52,383 bases of DNA from Crateriforma sp964453205. GTDB lineage: Bacteria; Planctomycetota; Planctomycetia; Pirellulales; Pirellulaceae. The stretch is from contig CAYVRC010000015.1 of assembly GCA_964453205.1 (NCBI GenBank), positions 1 through 52,383 on the forward strand, in the 5' to 3' direction. This document shows positions 41,201 through 50,200 of the stretch, piece after piece. Within the stretch, counting starts at the first letter, position 1. Each line of letters begins with the position of its first letter. A program made the position numbers and the translations under genes. Under the pieces are notes generated by a model. It worked only from the letters and a program-made list of their open reading frames with translations, had not been told where the DNA came from and did not search any database.

Positions 41201-44200
41201 CGGCATCCGGCATCCCTGAACCGGATCGATAAAGATCTGACGCCACGATCGCGATATCTTCGCGTCCGTCGCCGTCGATGTCGCCCAACGCGGTCGTCGC
41301 AAAACGAGCGTTCGGGTTGATTGTCATCCCGGCCGGCACGTCGAGGCTCGCCGAATTGACGTCCAGCGTCAGATTGATTGCCGTTCCGTCGATCGGCTGG
41401 TAGTGAACCACCGCAACCCGAGTGGACCGATTGTTGTCATTACTCCCCAGGAACCAGTCGGTGCCACCGCCATCAAAATCGACGAACGTCCCTTCGGCTT
41501 GGAAACGTGATTGATTCTGATTAGTCATCGTGAAGTTCGCCGCCGAGAGGACCTGGCCGCCAAGCAATCGATCGACCAATTGGTTTCCGCCTTCGTAAAC
41601 GGTGCGTCGGATGGCAAAACGATTCTCACCGGTGGGCACACTTTCAACGATCACCAGGTCGTCGATTCCGTCGCCGGTCAAATCTCCCATTCCCTCGGCG
41701 GGAGTCCCAGGAAGGAAGTTCAGTGGTGAATTGCCGCTTGCGTTTTCGCCCTCATCGAACAAGTCCTGGCCGAACACAAAATTCGATATCTGATCGGCAT
41801 CGACGACCCCGGATTCCCCGAATGGCCCAAAGACAAGAAACTCGACCTCGTCCTCAGAAATGAATTGCCGTGGAGCCGTGGTGATGACCATGTCCATGTG
41901 ACCATCATTGTTGATGTCGCCGATCGGTCGCACTCCGTCGACCCGCAAGTCGGTCAGCCTTCCGTCGATCCGGATGGCGTCTTGCAGGGATGACGTCGTC
42001 GATCCGAGCAGATCGATCCCGGGCTTTGCTGATTGCTCCCCGAGGCTCTGGGCCGGTCGCCAGTCCCGATCCAAACGTTCGATGACCGACGGGCTGGTCG
42101 GTTCGTTCGATCCCAGATCGGAAGCACTCATCGTGTCGACGAGCGATGTTCCGTACACGACCGAAAGTGTGGTTCGGTAAGGTGAGAAAATACCCAGGTC
42201 GGCGATGCCGTCGTCGTTCAAATCACCAACGGAATTGAAGACCGGGGCCGTGAATACTTGGGATGACCGAGAATTTTCGAAGTGCAAAGAAGCGTCGGAC
42301 GTCTTGAAAATCACGTGGGGTGACTGCGGATCGTTGACCAAACGATCCAACTGATCGTTTGAATCATCGCTGACCCACAGACGCGTCGTTGCATAGGCGA
42401 AAACGTTTTCAAAGACACTTTGTTCCACGACAAATTCGTTCACCGTCGCGGCGAAGTCCGTGTTTTCGTCGCCGGTAACATCGTCGAGTGGACGCAAATA
42501 GGGGATCGCAACTTCTTGAAATTGAACATCGAGGTTCTGGTCGGGTTGCCGATCCACGCTGACCAGAAAACTGACACCACTACCCAAACTCTCTCCAGCC
42601 GAGGTCGTCAAAGCTTGACCGCTGATCACAAAATCGGCGATCGAATAGGAAGAGGTGACCTGAGCGTCCAAAATCTCGGCGTGGGCGAAAGCCCCGGGAT
42701 AAGGCGCAGCGATCGTTCGGGGCGATGGAATGATTCCTAAATTTTCACCGAAGAACAGATGCAGTTCATCGTCGTTGATCGCGGCGTAGTCCACGTTGCC
42801 GTCGCCGTCGATATCACCAAGGGCCGCGATTCGTCGTGCGGTGAGGGGACGGGTGAAGACGCCACCGTCGTTGAAGACATGAACGACGCGGCCATCGACC
42901 GCCGCGATCGCGTCGAAATTGTTTCGTTGAATGTCGCCGATTCCGACCGCGTCGATGAAGTTGGAGGGGTCCGCATTGATGCTTCCAAAAGACGGGAATT
43001 GCGCCGCCAAGTCGACCACGCGATCAGGCGTCAACGCACCAGCAATCGCCGAAAGCTCGTCCGGCCGATCCGATCCGCCGTAAACGATAACCAACTCGCC
43101 GATGTCACTCTTCTGAGTGCTAATCAGAAGGTCGTCGTAACCGTCCCCATTGAAATCACCGGCCGGTCGAATCGACGAAAGCGGCCTGCTGATGTCCGCG
43201 GCGGCACTGACGTCAATCAGGTCGCCGGGAATCGCGATCCGCGTCAGCGGCGAACTCAACCCGAAGGAGACTTCAGGGTCGAACAGACCTGTTCCTCCGT
43301 AGTACAAGTGCGCGAAGTGACCGCCGTTCTCCTCGGACACCGACAAGACAAAGTCTTCCGTTCCATCGCCGTCAAAGTCACCCACCGGTACGACCAACCC
43401 ATTACCCAGCGCTCCCTGGCCGAGCGCTAGCGGTGAACGCCGGAAACCGTTTTCGTCGACATCGGGGGCATCAGGGCGGGCGGTCAATCGATCCAGCGAC
43501 GCTTCTACCTTGGCTCTATCGTCACCGACCAATTCGATCGACAAGAACATGTCGCGGTTGTTGGGATTCAAGAAGGCGGTCAGCCAATAGGCCTCCGCGG
43601 CACCCGTGTCCAAATCGTCGACGGTTTCCCACTCGGGCGATTCAGTCGTTCCGATATTTACAAGCGGGATAAGAGACGTCTCGATAGACGGATTGACGAC
43701 GCGAGCGCCATCGACGAATTCCCAGAACTGTAATCGGGTTTGAAGATCGCCCGCAGTCATCTCGGTCGCATACCCGAATTCGTTGACAGGCCGAATCAGG
43801 TAGCGTCCGAACTCGTTGGTATTGATCACCAGGCCATCAATGCCTTCATTCACCCTCAGTGGTGGCAACTCCAGGACGGTGCTCGAACTCAGTTCCGTAC
43901 GGATCTCCACTTCGGGGAATCCCGCCTGCGGGCCCACCGTTTGATTCCCACCCAACACATCGAGGCCCCCGCTCCCGTCGATGACGTCGTTGCCGAGTCC
44001 GCCGGAGATCACGTCGTCACCTGACCCGCCGATCAAAATGTCAGCGTTGGGTGAACCGTACAACCGATCGTTGCCGGGGCCACCGATCACCTGCAGCGGC
44101 AACAACGATCCGCCGCTGGCCTGTAAGTCGCCTTCGGCAAAACCCCACTCGCTATCATCGCTCGGGAATGTGAACTCCGCGTCGCCGCGGAACTCGTCGT

Positions 44201-47200
44201 CGCCATCAAGCAGGTCGATGATCGTTTGCTCCATCGACACCGTGGTGTAGAAGTGATAACGACGCTCGCTGGTGAAGCTTTCGTTAGCGGTGTCGTAGAC
44301 CAAGTCCGACACCTCGTAACGCTGCAACAACCGGTTGGAACGCATCGAAACGAGATCGTCCGCATTGGTGCCCAGGTACACGACGCTGTCATCGCCCTCG
44401 CCACCGTCAAAGCGATCGCTTTGTGTGGGCAAGAAGGTTGTGCTGGTTCCCGTCAACGTCGGCAGGCCGCCGGGGATGGTTTGGAACTTGTCATCGCCTT
44501 CTTCGCCGAACAACAAATCGCTCGCGCCCCGGTCGTCACCGCCGGTCAGGATGTCGTCGCCGGGGCCGCCGAAGATGAAGTCCTCCGCCGGGCCGCCGAC
44601 GAGAATGTCGTCGCCGGGGCCGCCGAAGATCACATCGCGCCGCTCGAACGGAACCACCGTGGCCAGGTCCGTCACGACCGGGGCGCGACCATCACCAAAG
44701 TCGAGCTGCAACTCATAGATCGTCGGGATCAAATTCGACTCGATGCGGACTTGATAGGTCGTCAAGCCGTTGCTGGTCTCCAGCTCCGTCAGCTCATGCA
44801 CCATCGCGTCGTCGATGCCAAAGCTGGGCGTGGTGACTGTGAATGCGGATCCTTCAGGAACCGCAAACGTGTAGAAGTCGATGTCGCCGGGACTGTCGAT
44901 CGTCAAACCGGCGAACGACACGCTGCGGGAGAGGGTGGAGGACGCAGACGCAGACCTTTCATTGGGTAGCCCCAGCTGAGTCACCGCCGCATTGCCCGAA
45001 TCAGCCGTGATCGCCAACCGTGATTCGGCGCGTGGTGGGCTGGTTGACGATAGCGCAATGGCATCGCCCGCTCGCGTCGCAATCACCAACCCCGCCGCCG
45101 GTGTTGGCTCGATCGCTCGGTTGATGTCGTCGACCAAGTCGCCGAGCGTTTGATTGCGGACCGATCCCGGCGAGTTTCCATCAGTCACCGAAACGGGCAC
45201 GTCGATACGCACGTGGTCTTCCAGTTCATCAACGATCAGCCAGAACGTCGCGTCCTCACTCAACACGCCATCGGTCGTTCCGACCGCCTGTCCGGTGATC
45301 ACCGGCGGGCCGGACAACTCAAATGCAGTTTCGGACGTGTCGTTTCGTCGTGCCAGTGAATCGGTTTGGTCGATCAGGATGCTGCGACCCGACGCGATCG
45401 CGACTCCGTCGTTCCCCTCACCGGCGTCGACCCACACCGTCTTTTGCACGGTCGGTCCGACGGAGACGAGGTCATCACCGCCGAGCGCATCGACGAGGAT
45501 GACGCGAAAGTCATCTTCGGGCGGAAGCAGTCGACTCAGCGCGACGCTGTCGCTGAAACGTTGGTTGAGAAGTTCGGCACGGGCGAACGGATCGGTGTCG
45601 CCAACGTCGCCGCCGGAGAACAATGCGTCGGGATCCCAGATCAAGTTGCCGTCGCTGTCGGTCGCGCCGAAATCCAAACGGGCTTGGGCGTCAAAGGTGA
45701 ACGCCCCGTTGTTGTTGGTCAGTCGGGTGACGAGGTGGTGTCCCTGCAGGAAGCCGGGCTCGGTCACGAACGAAATCGTGATCAAATCATCGGTGTTGGT
45801 GCCGCCGACGTACCAGACCTGGTCGCTTTGCTTGGCGTAATCGATCCATTCGCGGCCGGCTGAACCGCCGTCAAGCGATTCAAATGACTCGCCGGTGCGG
45901 GTGAACAGTTGGTTCTCGCCGCCGGCCCCGTACAGCAGGTCCACCCCCGTGCCGCCGTAAAGCAGATCGTCGCCGGGGCCGCCGATGATGCGGTTCAATC
46001 CGGTGTCTTCCAGGTCGCCCGTCTCCGGATCAATGATCCCAAACGGTGCGGTGACGCTCGGGTCGCCCGACCAGGCGTACAAGGTGTTTGTCCCTTGACC
46101 GCCCAGCACGTCGTCGTTGCCACCGCCGGCAAAAATCGTGTCGTGGTCGCTGCTGCTGCCGTCGTCGGGACCTTGATCACCCCACAGCCGGTCGTCACCG
46201 CCCAGTCCAAAGATCAGATCGCTGCCGCGTCCGCCGTCGATACGATCGCGTCCGCCGGAGCCGGTGATCGTGTCATCGCCCGGACCGGCTTCGACGACGG
46301 TCACGAAGTCGCGACTGCGATCCGAAAGCACCGACAGGTCCAGCGACGGATCGAAGGTGACAGTGTCGTTGCCCAAGCCGGTGGAGACGCGAAATTGTTC
46401 GACCAGCGGGCCGTTTTCGTCTTGCCAGGTGGCGTCGATCGTGAGTTCAGGAGCATCGCCACTCTTGTACGTGACGAGAAGACCCTCTCCCGGGCCCGGG
46501 AGCCCGACCTCTCCCGCAGGCGGGAGAGGTGACGCGCTGAGCGTGATCGTGTCGCTGCTGGTCGTCCCGTTGATCAACAACACATCGGTCGCGTTGTCAT
46601 CGGGCGTGCCGTCGCCGTGTCCGTCGAAACTTTCTTGGTCACCGTCGGCATGCTGCCCGCCGACGTCCAAGATCAAGAAGTCAATGCCGCCGCCGCCGAT
46701 CAGCACATCGCTGCCGAGCTGGCCTTCCAACCAATCCCCGTCACCGCCGCCGCGGAGCAGGTCATCACCGGTGCCGCCGTAGAGCTGGTCTTGTCCGCTG
46801 CCGCCGTCAAGCGTGTCATCGCCGCCGCCGCCGACCAAGTAGTCCGGTCCGGCTTCACCGAACAAGATGTCGCGGCGGTTGCCGCCGTACAGCAAATCGC
46901 CCCCGCCTTCGCCGTACAGTTCGTCACCTTTGTCGGTGGCGCTGCCGCCCGACCAGGCGTACAGCGTGTCGACGCCGTCACCACCGAACAGCCGTTGACC
47001 ATCGGTTGAACCGGAGCCGTCACCGGCGTCACCGTGCAGCGTGTCGCGTCCGGCATCGCCGTAAATTTGATCGATGCCCGTGCCGCCGCGAACGACGTCG
47101 CTGCCCGATCCGCCACGAACGATGTCGTCGCCGGCATCGCCGAACAGGTTGAGGTCGTCGCCTGATCCGCCGTCGATGTAGTCGGCGTCGTCGCCGCCAA

Positions 47201-50200
47201 AGATCGTATCGGAATCACTACCGCCGAACAGAAAGTCCGTGCCCGCGCCGCCGCGGATCACATCGTCACCGTCAGCGACGTTGCCGGGAACGCTGAAACC
47301 CGACACGACCCTCGGCGTGATCAGTGCCGGCAGCACGTAACTGCTTCCGCCCAGCGACGTTGCCTCGTCGAACCTTGGCGGCAATTCGAACAAACTAGGA
47401 GTCGAGAGATCGAAGTTGGCCGCATCGTAGGCCGCGATGCCACCCCAAACCAAGTCGCTGCCCTCCCCCGCGTCGATCGTGTCGTCGCCGAGTCCGCCGA
47501 TGATCAAATCGTCCCCACGTGAACCGAAAATCAGATCGTCTCCCCCGTCGCCCCGGATCACGTGGTCTTCGCCGATCGCGTCACCAAAGGCGCCGTCATC
47601 GGCGTAGATCTCGTCATCACCCTCGCCGCCGGACAGGTTGTCTCCGCCGGCTCCGCCCCGGATCAGATCATTGCCGGCGTCGCCGAACACTTGGTCGAAT
47701 CCGCTGCCACCGTCGATCGTGTCGTTGCCCGCACCGCCGCGGAGGACGTCGTTCCGCTCGCCGCCTTCGATCACGTCGCCACCCGCACCGCCCCGGATCG
47801 CGTCGGCACCTTCTCGGCCGAACAGTTCGTCATCGCCGTCGCCGCCGTCGATCGTGTCGTCGCCACGGTCGCCCTCGATCCGATCGTTGCCCGCACCGCC
47901 ACGAAGCACATCATTGCCGCGACCGCCCTGCATGACATCATCGCCGGCGTCACCGTCGATGATGTCGGCACCGAATCCGCCCTGCAATTGATCGTCGCCG
48001 TCGCCGCCGCGAATCCGATCGGCGCCCCGACCGCCGTCGATGTAGTCCGCCCCGCTTCCGCCGATCAGCGTATCGTCGCCCTCGCCGCCGATGATCACAT
48101 CGTTTCCGTCGCCACCATCAAGCCAGTCATCGCCGATTCCACCGGTCAGCGAATCATTTCCGGCACCGCCGTAAAACGTGGTCGGTCCGCCGCCGGCGGT
48201 GAGCCGGTCGTTGCCGTCGCCGCCGGAGATGCCGACCGGCAAAAAGATGTCCGGCGAAATCGTCACGATGTCGTTGCCGGCACCGGCGTTGCCGACGATC
48301 CGAGTCACGCCGACGAACTCGCCGGACTGACGGTTGTCGCCTTGCACGATGATCGAGCCGGCGGTGCTGCCGGGCAAGATTTTGAAGTTGTCATCGCCGT
48401 CGGTGAACCGCACCGTCAGCGTTTCGCCGGATCGGGTTGCCAGTGGATCGAGTGCCGCGCCGGTCGGACGATTGATCTCGAAGTCCAACAGGTTGACCCG
48501 CGCGATCTCGTATTCGTCTTCAAAGAACAGGATTCGATAGAATGCCGTCAGCCCCGCGTCGATTTTGCCGTCGACATCGAACACATGAATCGGTCCGAGT
48601 GAAAAGTTGTCGGCCAGTTCGGCCGCACGAACGCGACCGTCGCGGTCGGGGTCGTTCAGATTGAAATCGACATCCGCAAAGATCCCACCGCGAACCCCGG
48701 CGGCGGCCAGCAACAAGTCGACCTTCGCGCCCGCGGTCAAACTGCCTCGCAGGTAGACTTCCGCCACATCGGCTCCGGTGCCATCGGCGTTGATTCGATC
48801 GCTGACAAAAAACCCGTTGAAGATATCGGGCAAGAATCCGGTCTCCGAAAACTGCCGGATGCCCGCCGTATCCATGCCGAAGGCAAAGTCGGCGACCGCA
48901 GCGATCCGGCCGCCGATCTCGGCGAACAGTCCCGGGATCGGTGTCGGCAGGCTTTGGTTGTAAGAAAAGTCGATGCCCAGTGCCGGCGCGTCGTACAAGA
49001 ACAAATCGACGTCGCGTCCGATCAGTAAATTGAACGCCGTGGTGGGACTTTCCAGCAGTGGAAACGACAACTCGCCCTTCGCGCCGGCCAGATTGTTTTT
49101 GAAGCCGCCGCCGGGTGTCGAACCGGTCCCGATCTGCCCCAGGATGTCTTCGGGGTCTGGGATTTCCGGCAGTTTCAATTCTTTGATCATCGACGGAGCA
49201 TTCGGATCGGCCGACGGATCGAACCCGCCCAAGGCACTCGCGTCGACGGCGAATCCGCCCAGCGATACCCAACTGTTGTCTTGGTCAAAGCTCCGCGGGT
49301 CCGGCAAGCTGGTGATCAGGTTGTTGACGTCGATGACCGATTGCAGGAAGTCTGCCACATCGGCGCGACCGAACATCCGGGCCATGTCGACGAGCGTCAC
49401 ATCGCGCCCGCTCAAGTCGCTGATCACGGGAATCGCCGACGTCAATACATCGATGACCGGCTGTATCGGTTCCAGCACGTCTTGGACTCGGCCCAGGACA
49501 TCGCCGGCAAAGCCCGTGAAGAACTCGCCGATGTTCATCTCGACGTTGGTGAATTCAACGGCAAGCGGATCTTCGCGAGTGATGCCGTCATCGGACGCGT
49601 CCAGCACACTACCGAAGCCCCAATGAACGACCAAGTCGGTGCGGAGGCTGGGCAACACATCGGGATTGCCGACCGTCGCGATCAGATGCAGATTCGCTCG
49701 CGCTTCGGCGACGATTTCGTGCTGAACGACATCCGAAAAATCGCTTGCGAACATCTCACCGAGCGTCAGACGTTTGGCATCGTCTGCATCGCCGGCCGTC
49801 GCCGTCGGGTCGCTGACGTTCACGTTGAAAGCACCGCCGAACCGCGTCTCGGGCAGCCGGTCATCGCCGATCCCGCTGGTCGCCCTCACGCCCAGGAAAG
49901 CAAGTCGCCCGACCGCGTCGAGCTGCGGAACCGTCGCATCGAACGACACGACTAGGTTCGTGTCGTCGGTGTCGAAGTAAAAACCTTCGTCCAGGCTGAC
50001 ACCGAAACCGAGGTCGAAAGTGAACCCGAAGTCCAATTCGACGGGCGCTTCCAGATCGAAATTCAATCCGGGCATACCGAGATCAAAATCGATCGGCACG
50101 TCGATGGATTCGGAAGCCTTGTCGATGCGAATGTCAAAATCGACGCGACCCGAATCGCTGGTGTCCGCCAGCACGTAATGTTCGGCGAGCGTCCCGTCGC

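Noticed and set aside
45900..48260. CRISPR-like periodic repeats
   Set aside because: The 27-base periodicity comes from degenerate RTX nonapeptides in a continuous reading frame. Units are not identical and there are no spacers of the CRISPR type.
47562..48602. 346-codon open frame on the plus strand opposite the RTX repeats
   Set aside because: It mirrors the RTX codons on the other strand (VDRVVA, TAADDVVA-like repeats) and has no independent motif.
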